From positions 30,153 through 94,152 of the IMG/VR virus record IMGVR_UViG_3300030294_000015: a stretch of 64,000 nt of DNA; one strand, given 5' to 3'. Below, one piece after another: positions 8,674-17,784 of this stretch. A program made the position numbers and the translations under genes. Under the pieces are notes generated by a model that did no database searches, had not been told where the DNA came from, and saw only the letters and a program-made list of their open reading frames with translations. Each line of letters opens with the position of its first letter. Within the stretch, counting starts at the first letter, position 1. The DNA comes from a virus.

Positions 8674-9468
8674 CTAATTCAATGTATACATGATGGGCTG
8701 ATTATAATTATCAGCCCCAACAAATGAATCATTGAATAATTGTATTATTTCCTCTCTTTTTTGGGCTTTAGTTTGAAGATCATCTAATCTTAAATTTGTA
8801 TTAGTAAATATAGTTTCTAATTGATCATAATACTTCAAATTTTCATATAAGAAAGTTGCTATATCTGCTTGAGCGAATTGTTCAAAATTTTCCATTTTAG
8901 TTGGTTCTATAGTTCCTAAATTATCGCTATGTTTAATTAACAAATTTACTTTAAAGTATTTTATATTAGTTTTACTCAAAAATTCTCCAGTAACACTTGT
9001 TAATTTTAATTTATTAGGAGTTTTAAAATCTATATAAATTCCATTACTAAATAATGATTGTCTATCTGCTGCTCCTTGAATTGCTGCAACTTGATCGAAA
9101 GAATAATTCATATTCATATTAAAAAATCCAAATGGAGATGTAGCAACATCATACCATCCTGGATTATCCATTCCAAATGCAGTTGGATCATCCCATGGGA
9201 TATCTTGTACACCTAATACTTCTATATTACCAGGAATAGTTTTCTCATCTATAATATAATATCCTTGACTATCAGTACTCATCTTAGAAGTATCAAATGT
9301 ATAAGGTATTATATTTGGAAAGTAAATAGAGAAAGTTTTCAATGTATAAGTAGATATCCATTCACCCCATTTATCTTTACAAATATCAGTTGGTAAATTT
9401 AAAGGTTTAGTACCTAATCTTAATTCTATAAGATTAACAAGTTTACTCATACTATTAGATAATGCCAT
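8674..9468 (-). CDS. Probable virion structural protein, 264 residues
   Basis: It starts at 9468 on the minus strand behind GGAGTGTATTAAT. The middle of the protein is rich in Trp, Pro and Asp (for example VQDIPWDDPTAFG) and the rest mixes beta and helix, as is common in neck or tail-completion proteins. It lies directly downstream of the prohead protease on the same strand, which supports a head or neck role. I do not recognise a named family with confidence. Confidence 0.65.
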   Translation of the reverse strand: MALSNSMSKLVNLIELRLGTKPLNLPTDICKDKWGEWISTYTLKTFSIYFPNIIPYTFDTSKMSTDSQGYYIIDEKTIPGNIEVLGVQDIPWDDPTAFGMDNPGWYDVATSPFGFFNMNMNYSFDQVAAIQGAADRQSLFSNGIYIDFKTPNKLKLTSVTGEFLSKTNIKYFKVNLLIKHSDNLGTIEPTKMENFEQFAQADIATFLYENLKYYDQLETIFTNTNLRLDDLQTKAQKREEIIQLFNDSFVGADNYNQPIMYTLN

Positions 9469-9489
9469 ATTAATACACTCCTTTATTTT

Positions 9490-10350
9490 TTATGAATTTA
9501 GATATTGTTTTTCACAATAATCCATTATATCATTTTGAATATGATCTTCTAAATTTACAATAAATGTATCTCCATCTTTACTACAAATTTGTACTTGTCT
9601 ACCATTTTCTTTCAATTGAATAGTATTATGCATTAAATCAAATGATTCTTTAAAGAAATATAGATTAGAAGATTCTTGTTTAATATAATCTATTAGATCG
9701 TTATTTGTAATTGGTATTAATAATCCAGCATCATTTTCTTGTACTATAAATTGATTACCTACATTTTCTTTACCATGTGCTATAGTAGCATTTTCTGTTA
9801 CTCCTATGACCTTTTGTACATATGCTCTTTTATGTGAAGGGTAAATAACTCTATCCCAAGTTATAATAGTAATATTCTCAACTTCTGCTCCTTTTGAAGT
9901 TTGGTTAACTGTACCTAATGCTCTCAATGAGAATGAAGGCTTATCACCATCTCTCAAATCTAAATCAAATGCTTCTCCATAAGCAGTATTAGATCCTCTT
10001 ACTTGTGCTTTTATATCATTTCCTTCTGTATAGAACTTTACGATTTTTTGACAACGTAATGATGGTTCTATAATTTGTTGTCTTGTAATTTCTTTTGATA
10101 GAGGATGTCCTTCTTCACCAAATAAATTACCTGTACTACATAACTCAATTAATCTATCTGCCTTTAAAGCAGGATTCATTTCTTTAGAAGCATAAAATCT
10201 TTTATTTCTATTTAAAACATTCATATCTTGTAAAATAACTTCTGCTGTAACTCTTCTTCCGTTATCAGATATAATTTTTGTATCAGCTTCATGTTGTACT
10301 GTAGCTGTTTCTATTATAACATATCCGATTCTTTTATCATAATTTGTCAT
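9490..10350 (-). CDS. Prohead core protease, T4 gp21-like
   Basis: This serine protease probably cleaves scaffold, capsid and internal proteins inside the prohead during maturation. The gp21-like (S80) hallmarks are visible: NVLNRNKRFY (about residues 44-53), GEEGHP with the likely catalytic His82, and PSFSLRALG with the likely nucleophile Ser141. Its 286 residues fit the family. It is transcribed away from the plus-strand capsid block at 10463-15498. Many proteins in this window carry hydrophobic-X-Glu sites that could be its targets. The start at 10350 has a GGAGGAACAAT site. Confidence 0.82.
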   Translation of the reverse strand: MTNYDKRIGYVIIETATVQHEADTKIISDNGRRVTAEVILQDMNVLNRNKRFYASKEMNPALKADRLIELCSTGNLFGEEGHPLSKEITRQQIIEPSLRCQKIVKFYTEGNDIKAQVRGSNTAYGEAFDLDLRDGDKPSFSLRALGTVNQTSKGAEVENITIITWDRVIYPSHKRAYVQKVIGVTENATIAHGKENVGNQFIVQENDAGLLIPITNNDLIDYIKQESSNLYFFKESFDLMHNTIQLKENGRQVQICSKDGDTFIVNLEDHIQNDIMDYCEKQYLNS

Positions 10351-10373
10351 ATATTGTTCCTCCTTAATATATT

Positions 10374-10435
10374 AATTAATTTAAAGTTCATTCTATAAAT
10401 CCATTAGGAATGATAGGGTTAACTTTAAATTAATT
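10374..10435. repeat. 15-bp perfect inverted repeat in a divergent promoter region
   Basis: AATTAATTTAAAGTT at 10374-10388 is the exact complement of AACTTTAAATTAATT at 10421-10435, with 32 bases between. It lies between the divergent starts of the protease and the gene at 10463. It could be an operator shared by both promoters or form a cruciform or RNA hairpin. There is no T-run, so it is not a terminator. Confidence 0.7.
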
Positions 10436-10462
10436 GAAAATTGAAAGGAGATGTGTCTGAAT

Positions 10463-12472
10463 ATGGCTAAATTTGATGATATAGAATCAAGATTATATAA
10501 TCTAAAACTTGGTAATCCTGTTCAAGAATCTATAGATATTGAGTATATATACTCGGGAATTAATAGAGATAATATCGTTAATATTATGTCTAAAATAACA
10601 CCTAATCAAATAAATACAAGTAATTTATTAGAGAATTGTTGTACTAAAATTTTAAAATATGATTTTACTAATAAAGAAAAGAAAATTGTATCTGAATCTT
10701 TATATAGAATACTACCTTATGTACCTAAGATTAAAAAGTATAAAGATTTAATAACAGAAGTATCTAATAGAATTGAAAATAATTTGATAGATAAAAATAT
10801 TAAAACATTTATAGAATGCGATCGTATAATAAATAATCAAGAAAAATTAGAAGAATATTCTAATTTTAGTTCTATTTTTGAAAGTTATTATGCTCATAAT
10901 GATATAGAAAGAGTTGTTATTGAATCTTGTGATATTATTAATTCTTATAAAATGATTCCTGAATTAAAATTAAATGTAGCTCTAGAGAATACTATATATA
11001 ATATGGATAAGACTAAACAGAAATATAATAAGAAAGAATTAGTAAATCTTATATATGAATATTTTTGTATAAATGCAAATCCAGAAATATGTAAAAATAT
11101 TATTAAAGAATCTTCTATAGAATTAAGTGATATTGATATTAAATCAATAATAGAAGGAAATACTGGTAATAATATAGATCAGAAATTTAAAGAATTAATA
11201 AGAAGTGGTAAAGCTAACAAGAGTACAACAGAATCATTAATAAAGAAAATATATATAGAAAATGATAAAAATATTGTAGAAGATTTACCTACTTTATTAA
11301 GATGGTTAAGAATAGGTGCTATTCTTGGGATAGCTGCTTATAATCTACCAGTAGGATTTATTTTATTATTAGCAGATCATATAATATCTATTAGAGTAAA
11401 TAGATCACAGATTGAAAAAAGTATCAAAATATATAAAAAAGAAAAAGGAAAGATAGAAGATAAAAAATATTCTGTATCTAATCCTAATACTATCAAAAAA
11501 TATAATGAATTAGATAAAGAATATGAAAAGTCTATAGAAAAATTAGAAACTTATAGAGATTCATTATATAGTGATAAAGAAAATGATGATAGATTGATGA
11601 ATGAGTATTGTGATGATATTATTAAAGCAAAGTCCTATATTCTTACTTTATCAAAAACCATTACAAATTATTGTAAAAATAATGACATAAAGAATCTTAT
11701 AACAGAATATATATCAGATATATCTGATATAGAGGAAAGTACTATTCTATTTGAATCTTTAGATAATTCAAAATTAATTGCAAAAAATATTATTAATATA
11801 AAAGATATATCTCAATATTTAGATAAACCTAAAATAGCAGGTTCTTTAACTTCAGACATTAGTAAATTTAATAAAGGTACAGATGCTAATGCAAATGAAC
11901 TAGAATTTGATGATTCTGTAGAAGAGATGGTTTATTTTAATGGTATTTATAATGCTTTATCTGAGAATACATTTACAGCTAAAGCTAAATTATTAGCTAT
12001 AAATGCTAAGAAGAAAGTAGAAGGGTTATCAGATAAAGAAAAAATGATTTCAAAAGAAATAGATGATACTTTTAATAGAGTAAAAGATAAATTAGATGAG
12101 CAAACAACAAATAAAAATAGAGAGGCTGTCGTTAGAGGTACAATATTACCTTCTATGTCATCATTAATTAAACTTGTTTTAGGTTCTTATGTAGTAGGAA
12201 CTATTGTAACTCCATTATTAGGTGTAATAGGATTTGTAGGAATGATAGCTTTATCTAAAAGATCTACTGATGAAGAACGTAGATATATATTAGATGAAAT
12301 TGATGTACAACTAGACGTAGTGGATAAGAAAATATCAATGGCAGAGAATAAAAACGATATGAAATCTTATGAGCAATTATTAAGAATACAAAAGAAACTA
12401 AAACAAGAAAAACAAAGAATAATATATAAAAAAGGTGCTAGAAATATATATCATAGTCCAACAAAAGATTGA
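10463..12472 (+). CDS. Candidate membrane-spanning virion protein, about 669 residues
   Basis: I chose ATG 10463 because ATG 10451 lies against the AAAGGAG site. The protein is mostly helical and coiled, with hydrophobic segments near residues 280-305 (LPVGFILLLADH) and 575-600 (LGVIGFVGMIAL). An early PVQESI sequence fits the hydrophobic-X-Glu maturation pattern seen in other genes here. It is the first gene of the block that includes the acidic repeat protein and the major capsid protein, so an internal head or injected protein is plausible. The family is not recognised. Confidence 0.7.
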   Translation: MAKFDDIESRLYNLKLGNPVQESIDIEYIYSGINRDNIVNIMSKITPNQINTSNLLENCCTKILKYDFTNKEKKIVSESLYRILPYVPKIKKYKDLITEVSNRIENNLIDKNIKTFIECDRIINNQEKLEEYSNFSSIFESYYAHNDIERVVIESCDIINSYKMIPELKLNVALENTIYNMDKTKQKYNKKELVNLIYEYFCINANPEICKNIIKESSIELSDIDIKSIIEGNTGNNIDQKFKELIRSGKANKSTTESLIKKIYIENDKNIVEDLPTLLRWLRIGAILGIAAYNLPVGFILLLADHIISIRVNRSQIEKSIKIYKKEKGKIEDKKYSVSNPNTIKKYNELDKEYEKSIEKLETYRDSLYSDKENDDRLMNEYCDDIIKAKSYILTLSKTITNYCKNNDIKNLITEYISDISDIEESTILFESLDNSKLIAKNIINIKDISQYLDKPKIAGSLTSDISKFNKGTDANANELEFDDSVEEMVYFNGIYNALSENTFTAKAKLLAINAKKKVEGLSDKEKMISKEIDDTFNRVKDKLDEQTTNKNREAVVRGTILPSMSSLIKLVLGSYVVGTIVTPLLGVIGFVGMIALSKRSTDEERRYILDEIDVQLDVVDKKISMAENKNDMKSYEQLLRIQKKLKQEKQRIIYKKGARNIYHSPTKD

Positions 12473-12491
12473 TATAAGGAGGTAATAATAT

Positions 12492-13490
12492 ATGGGTTTT
12501 TATAGAAGTCTACTACATGAAGTTAAACGTAGTAATCCTAATGGTAAAGAAGAAGATTTAGATGATGTAAATGAAAATGATGATACCAATTATGATCTAG
12601 GAACTGAAACTGATAAATCTAATGATGATGAACATGATATTCAAGATGGTGCTAATGATTATGATTTAGATAATGAAATGAATCAAGATGATGACACACC
12701 AGATACAACCGAAAATCAAGACACATCTAATAATCAAGATGATGATATACCAGAAAATGACACTGATCCAGAACATGATGTAAATGATAGTAGTACTAAT
12801 TATGATTTAGGATCTGAAATGGATTCAGATGGTGGTTCTAATCCTGAAAATAATAATGATTCGGAAGATAACAATAATGATGATATGGAAATGAATGATA
12901 ATAACGCTCCAACTGATATACCAGAAAATGATACTGATCCAGAACATGATGTAAATGATGATACTAACGATTATGATTTAGGATCTGAAATGGATTCAGA
13001 TGGTGGTTCTAATCCTGATGCTGGAAATGACACTAATAATGATAGTGAAAATTTTGGTGACAATAATGTAGATTCATCTGGAATGTCAGATACTTCCACT
13101 GATGATCAAAATACTGATCCAGATGCTAAAATAAAAGAAATAGAGAATATTATTGGAACATTGAACCCAGAACAATTAAAACTTCAAAATGTAAATTTGA
13201 AGAAGCAATATATTGAACTATATAATAATTGTGGTAATATAATACAACGTTTAAATGATGTAAATAAAAATAGCGAGACTGAGGGTGAAATTACTTTTGC
13301 TATTCAAAGCATACAGGATTTAAAAAAGATTATATTTGATTATCTAATTAATACATATGATACAAAGACATATGTACAAAATTCAGTTAATTACACAGAA
13401 TATTTAGTCACTCTTAATTCAGTACATAATCTTTTAAAAGAGATTAATGGTAAGAATGATAAACAAAATAAAAATAATGTTAATAAGTAA
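12492..13490 (+). CDS. Acidic repeat protein upstream of the capsid gene (scaffold candidate)
   Basis: It starts at ATG 12492 behind AAGGAGGTAATAATAT. The first 210 residues are extremely rich in Asp and Asn and contain repeated blocks DIPENDTDPEHDVND and YDLGSEMDSDGGSNP. The last 110 residues are helical. Its place directly before the major capsid protein and its acidic, probably disordered nature fit a scaffold or head-decoration role, but there is no sequence proof. It could also be an internal DNA-mimic-like protein. Confidence 0.7.
   Translation: MGFYRSLLHEVKRSNPNGKEEDLDDVNENDDTNYDLGTETDKSNDDEHDIQDGANDYDLDNEMNQDDDTPDTTENQDTSNNQDDDIPENDTDPEHDVNDSSTNYDLGSEMDSDGGSNPENNNDSEDNNNDDMEMNDNNAPTDIPENDTDPEHDVNDDTNDYDLGSEMDSDGGSNPDAGNDTNNDSENFGDNNVDSSGMSDTSTDDQNTDPDAKIKEIENIIGTLNPEQLKLQNVNLKKQYIELYNNCGNIIQRLNDVNKNSETEGEITFAIQSIQDLKKIIFDYLINTYDTKTYVQNSVNYTEYLVTLNSVHNLLKEINGKNDKQNKNNVNK
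12747..13018 (+). repeat. Two near-identical 101-base direct repeats (12747-12847, 12918-13018)
   Basis: Both units begin ATACCAGAAAATGA and end GGTTCTAATCCTGA, and differ at only a handful of bases in the middle. They lie in frame and encode the DIPENDTDPEHDVND and YDLGSEMDSDGG blocks. This is a recent in-gene duplication, able to expand or contract by recombination. Confidence 0.85.
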
Positions 13491-13563
13491 TTTATTTTTT
13501 AATTTTATTACTGAATTGTTGAACTATAAAATAATATTATAATATTTAAAGGAGGTCATAATT

Positions 13564-15498
13564 ATGGCTACAGGAGGAACTAGAAAAAAGGATAACTACG
13601 CAGATGGGTACGAAAATAGCTCGTATGCTGGGTTATGTGAAGAATATAGTACATTAGCTAAAGATATAAGGGCACACGAAGGTTGTGATTTATTTGGACA
13701 ACCAGCTTTAGCGTTAAATAATCCAAACGTTGTTGCATCATTAGAAAATTTTTGGTTGAAGGACTCTTATGATCCAGTGTTATATGATGGAACTCATGGA
13801 AAAACATACAACCAAAGAGCTTTACAAGAACATATTTCAGATATGAAAGAATTATTTAAAAACGACGTAGAGGCTATCACAGAGTATACAGCAATGAACT
13901 CTGTAAATCCAATTGTTACTACTGGTCTTCCAATGCATAAATTAATTATGCTTAAAAATATTTTTAAACAAGGTATTATTCAAACTAATGTTGCTGTTGA
14001 ACCAAGATTTACAATTAAGATGCAACATAGATATTTGGTAAAGCCTGATGGAACTGCTCTTGATTTAGTATTAGATCAAGATAAGATTACAGATGCATTT
14101 AATTCAATAAATCCAGTTAGAACCATTACATTAGATTTTACTGGAAACATTTGTAATACAGCTTCATTAGCATCTGGTTCAAGATTGGTTGAACAATGTG
14201 GTGGTATATTAGGTAGAGACAATTTAAATACAGATTTAGCTATTACAGCTATTTATGTTGAAATGCCTACAACAGTTGCTACCACTTTAGCAGAAACTGC
14301 AACTGTTAATGTATCTCAAGGTGCTGGTAGTACATATCCAGATAAAGGAAGTGATACTGCTGTAACTGATGGTTCTACTTCTGGTGAATGGGGGCAAGGT
14401 AGTTATAATGTAGGTGCTACTTCTGGTGGATATACTGGTGTTAAACCTGCTGCTCCAGCTCCTACTACAACAGAAACAACTATTGTTAAATTAAAAAAGA
14501 ACATTATGTTTACACCTCAATATGGTCCAAACAATGTTCAAGGATTTACTCAAATTGTAGATCTTTCTGCATACTTACCAGGAGTAAATGAAATGATTTC
14601 TGGTACATTAGTAAATAACGAAATTATGCTTACAAGTGGAACAGGATATATTAAGAAAGTAGATATTAGGGTTCAATTAGATCCTTCTAATGCTATGCTT
14701 TCAACATGTAAAGCTAAATGGGGACATGATGAAACTTATGTTGTAATCCCAAATAGAAATCCAATGAATATTCCTATCTCTCCTGAAGAAGTAAAGGATA
14801 TTCAAGCTATGTATGGTGTAAGTCAATTATCTATGTATATGAGTATTATAAATGATGTACTTGGAAATGTTAAAGATGATACTATAAGAAGAGAATTATA
14901 TGCTTCTTATGATAGTATGCCATCATCTGAAAGAAGATATAGTTGGTTTGACTTTGAACCAAGAGAAGGATATAACAGAGATCATGTAAGTTGGAGATAT
15001 GCTTCATTTATGGATCTATTTGATACATTTGTAACTTCATTACTTTATATATTAAATGATGAAGATGTTACTGTATCTGTATTTGGTAGACCTGATATAA
15101 TCAGAAAGATTACTCCTACTGATTATAGTTATCAAGCTCCTTCTTCAGTAGGACCTGTTGATCTTGAATTTACAAGAACTATAGCTACTTCTGATAACAG
15201 AGTATATAACTTTATTAGTTCTCAAAAATTAGGAAATAGTAATGATTTAACAGTTATACTAAATCCGAATAATAGTGAAAGAATAATCTATAGAGTGTAT
15301 GATTATCAATTCTATATTTCTAATGAAATTAGAAATGCAGAGAACTATACATTACCTGGAATTCATGCGTTTGAAAGATTCAAATTTATGGAATACCAAC
15401 CAGTACAAGGTAAATTTAGAATATTCAATCCATCAGGTAGAAATGATCAAAATAGTAAATACACTGATCAAATTAAAGATTTAGCTGGAATAGAATAA
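13564..15498 (+). CDS. Major capsid protein
   Basis: This 644-residue product is the probable major capsid protein. The segment around residues 115-165 (NPIVTTGLPMHKL, then PRFTIKMQHRYLV) and the overall layout match major capsid proteins of large myoviruses as I remember them. The gene has a strong AAAGGAGGTC site, clear codon use without rare runs, and its own strong terminator, all signs of high expression. A Thr/Ala/Gly-rich insert at about 235-300 could be a surface loop. AITE followed by Tyr near residue 103 is a possible but unproven protease site. The neighbouring prohead protease supports the assignment. Confidence 0.8.
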   Translation: MATGGTRKKDNYADGYENSSYAGLCEEYSTLAKDIRAHEGCDLFGQPALALNNPNVVASLENFWLKDSYDPVLYDGTHGKTYNQRALQEHISDMKELFKNDVEAITEYTAMNSVNPIVTTGLPMHKLIMLKNIFKQGIIQTNVAVEPRFTIKMQHRYLVKPDGTALDLVLDQDKITDAFNSINPVRTITLDFTGNICNTASLASGSRLVEQCGGILGRDNLNTDLAITAIYVEMPTTVATTLAETATVNVSQGAGSTYPDKGSDTAVTDGSTSGEWGQGSYNVGATSGGYTGVKPAAPAPTTTETTIVKLKKNIMFTPQYGPNNVQGFTQIVDLSAYLPGVNEMISGTLVNNEIMLTSGTGYIKKVDIRVQLDPSNAMLSTCKAKWGHDETYVVIPNRNPMNIPISPEEVKDIQAMYGVSQLSMYMSIINDVLGNVKDDTIRRELYASYDSMPSSERRYSWFDFEPREGYNRDHVSWRYASFMDLFDTFVTSLLYILNDEDVTVSVFGRPDIIRKITPTDYSYQAPSSVGPVDLEFTRTIATSDNRVYNFISSQKLGNSNDLTVILNPNNSERIIYRVYDYQFYISNEIRNAENYTLPGIHAFERFKFMEYQPVQGKFRIFNPSGRNDQNSKYTDQIKDLAGIE

Positions 15499-15504
15499 TA
15501 TATT

Positions 15505-15537
15505 TCTACAGCAACTTAATTGTTGCTGTAGATTTTA
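15505..15537 (+). terminator. Strong terminator after the capsid gene
   Basis: TCTACAGCAAC pairs with GTTGCTGTAGA around TTAATT, followed by TTTTA. It lies seven bases after the capsid stop codon. Confidence 0.9.
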
Positions 15538-15561
15538 ATGTTATATAAGGAGGATATATGT

Positions 15562-16722
15562 ATGATAACAAAACAAAAATACTTTACTTATGATTTTAGT
15601 AAACTTGACACTCTTATGTCTAAACTAAAAGATGATCATTCTACACATATTTTAAATGATATTAAAGATGAATTAAACAGATTCTTTAATGATGCTAAAT
15701 GTATTAATGTATTATTCAATATCAATACAGACAAATTGTTTTTTGGAATGTGTGTTATGCCTGTATTAAGAGATGATGATATAGATAATATAATTAAAGG
15801 AACTGATATAAAGGTAAGAATAGCTAGTTATTATGTAGAGATAGATTCTAAATTACTAGAACTAAATCTTTCATCAAGAGAACTAACTGCTTGCTTATTA
15901 CATGAAGTAGGTCATGTAATAAATGATACATCTGGTACAGAAAAAATTAAAAATGCAGTATCTGTATATTTGGCTCAGAAAGATAAAAATCTTAGAGAAA
16001 ATATGGATAAAGATAGAGAGATATATAGAATGGGTATAGAGACAGGTATATCTAAATTAAATAGTATTTTCGGAATAGATGATGAAGAAATTATTGCAGA
16101 TTCATTTGTTGTAGCATGTGGCTATGGCGATGAATTAAGTAATGCATATAAGAAGATATTAAGTTCTACTGGAAAATTAAACAAGGGAGTAAAGAATAAA
16201 TTAATCACTTTACAATGGACTTTATCATTAATATTACATATGAAAGCAAGTAGACTACCTGCATTACATTCTTTAAAAATGTCTGAGAAAGTAGAACCAT
16301 CTATTCTAATAAAAAATTCTATATCTCATACAGTAGCTGAAATTTCAAAATATGGTCTTCAAAGTAATAATGAAGGTGCATTAATAGATAAGATTAGTGG
16401 ATTCTTTGATGATGTTTCATATAGAGATATACGTCAATTAGAAGATGAATTGTATGAGTATAATATTAGAGTAAAGAATTGTGAACAAGAGGATGATGCA
16501 TTAATTCTTACTAGAGAATTAAATAGTAGAATTTCTATATTAGATGATTTAATGCTTAGTAAGAAATTAAATGATGGTAATTTTAAAAAATGCTCTGATT
16601 TGAAAAATAGATATATATATGTAAGGAAACAACTTACTGATAAGAAATTATATTCAGGGAAATACCTTGGAATCTTTCAATGGGAGAATACTACTAAAGG
16701 ACAACAAAATCCTTATTTATAA
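15562..16722 (+). CDS. HEVGH zinc metallopeptidase-like protein
   Basis: The start is ATG 15562 behind AAGGAGGATATAT; the earlier in-frame positions lie within or before the ribosome site. The 386-residue product has the zinc-protease signature HEVGH (residues 114-118) in a hydrophobic helix (ELTACLLHEVGHVI). A downstream acidic stretch, DDEEIIADSFVV (about residues 174-185), could supply the third zinc ligand, as in many gluzincin-like families. There is no signal peptide. Its place right after the capsid gene suggests a virion or head-maturation role, or host protein cleavage; the substrate is unknown. It is separate from the gp21-like protease at 9490. Confidence 0.75.
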   Translation: MITKQKYFTYDFSKLDTLMSKLKDDHSTHILNDIKDELNRFFNDAKCINVLFNINTDKLFFGMCVMPVLRDDDIDNIIKGTDIKVRIASYYVEIDSKLLELNLSSRELTACLLHEVGHVINDTSGTEKIKNAVSVYLAQKDKNLRENMDKDREIYRMGIETGISKLNSIFGIDDEEIIADSFVVACGYGDELSNAYKKILSSTGKLNKGVKNKLITLQWTLSLILHMKASRLPALHSLKMSEKVEPSILIKNSISHTVAEISKYGLQSNNEGALIDKISGFFDDVSYRDIRQLEDELYEYNIRVKNCEQEDDALILTRELNSRISILDDLMLSKKLNDGNFKKCSDLKNRYIYVRKQLTDKKLYSGKYLGIFQWENTTKGQQNPYL

Positions 16723-16726
16723 ATTA

Positions 16727-16747
16727 ATAGATAATGTATATTATAAA
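16727..16747 (+). promoter_or_regulatory. Weak match to the recurrent promoter-like element
   Basis: TGTAT followed by ATTATAAATATGA matches the right half of the recurrent element, but the left octamer (ATAGATAA) is diverged. It lies upstream of a terminator hairpin, so an active promoter here is uncertain. Confidence 0.35.
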
Positions 16748-16751
16748 TATG

Positions 16752-16784
16752 ATAGATAACAGAATTTCTGTTATCTATATTTTA
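16752..16784 (+). terminator. Rho-independent terminator
   Basis: ATAGATAACAG pairs with CTGTTATCTAT around AATTT, followed by ATTTTAAAA. It separates the metallopeptidase gene from the endonuclease gene. Confidence 0.8.
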
Positions 16785-16804
16785 AAATTATGGAGGTATA
16801 TAAT

Positions 16805-17718
16805 ATGAAAAACTTTATGACAAGAGGTGAAATTGTAGATCAGAATTATTTAAGAGAGTTACAAGAAAAAATAGATTTTGAATCTACCTTGCCAGAAAAG
16901 AAAATATTTATGACGAGAAGCCAGATTCCAGAAAAAACACATCCATTAATTGGATTTAACACAATTACAAATTTTGGTACATATATGGAGGTGATTAAGT
17001 ATAATAATTGTTTTGATATGGATGTTATCATGATAAATTTATTAAGTAATGGAGATATAAAATATACAACAAAAAATATAAGAACTTCATATATTAAAAA
17101 AGGAAATATAATGTCTCTATATGATAAATCATGTTATAATACTGGGTATATCGGAGAAGGTCATTATTCTTTTAAAAGTAATGAAAATATGCATAAAAGT
17201 TGGGTTCATATAATGGAAAGAGGATATGACTCTAAATTAAAAGAAAAATACAATACATATAAAAATGTAACTGTAGATCCTTATTTTCATAATTTACAAA
17301 ATTTTGGAAAATGGTATGATGAAAATTATTATGAATTTGAGGGAGAAACTATGTGTTTAGACAAAGATATATTAATTAAAGGTAATAAAATATACAGTCC
17401 TAATACATGTTGTTTTGTTCCACAATACATAAATGTATTGTTTACTAAATGTGATAAAACACGTGGTGATTTACCATTGGGAGTTACACAAAAATATAAA
17501 AAATATTATTCACATATTAGTATAAAAAATGAGAATCAAAAAATAGGTGGTTTTGATATACCAGAAGAAGCTTTTTATGCTTATAAAGAAGCTAAAGAAA
17601 CTGAAATTAAAAGAATAGCTGATTATTATCTTTATGAAAAGGAGGAATCTATATACCACAATATAGAGATATAGTTTATCCTGCGATGCTTAGATATAAA
17701 GTAGAAATAACAGATTAG
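16805..17718 (+). pseudogene. Free-standing homing endonuclease (HNH/AP2 type), C-terminal frameshift
   Basis: The first 290 residues (16805-17674) match, from memory, phage homing endonucleases of the HNH/AP2 class: GYIGEGHYSFK, then NFGKWYDENYYEFEGE, LDKDILIKGNKIYSPNTC and FVPQYINVLF, then a basic DNA-binding tail. The usual end of this family (like AMLRYKVEITD) is present but in another frame, reaching a TAG at 17718. A one-base indel near 17650-17660 therefore separates them; the uncorrected frame stops at 17674 after YHNIEI. The loss is small, so the protein may still work. The N-terminus carries two FMTR motifs (16814-16825 and 16907-16918). Confidence 0.7.
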
Positions 17719-17784
17719 AAAATAATAGAAAATTAATTTTCTATAAACTATAAAGTATATAATATAATTTGAGGAGGAATATAT

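Noticed and set aside
10374-10435. Replication origin at the inverted repeat
   Set aside because: There are no iterons, DnaA-like boxes or initiator gene nearby; a divergent promoter operator is the simpler reading.
12747-13018. CRISPR-like repeat array
   Set aside because: There are only two units of 101 bases, in frame within a coding gene; they are protein repeats.
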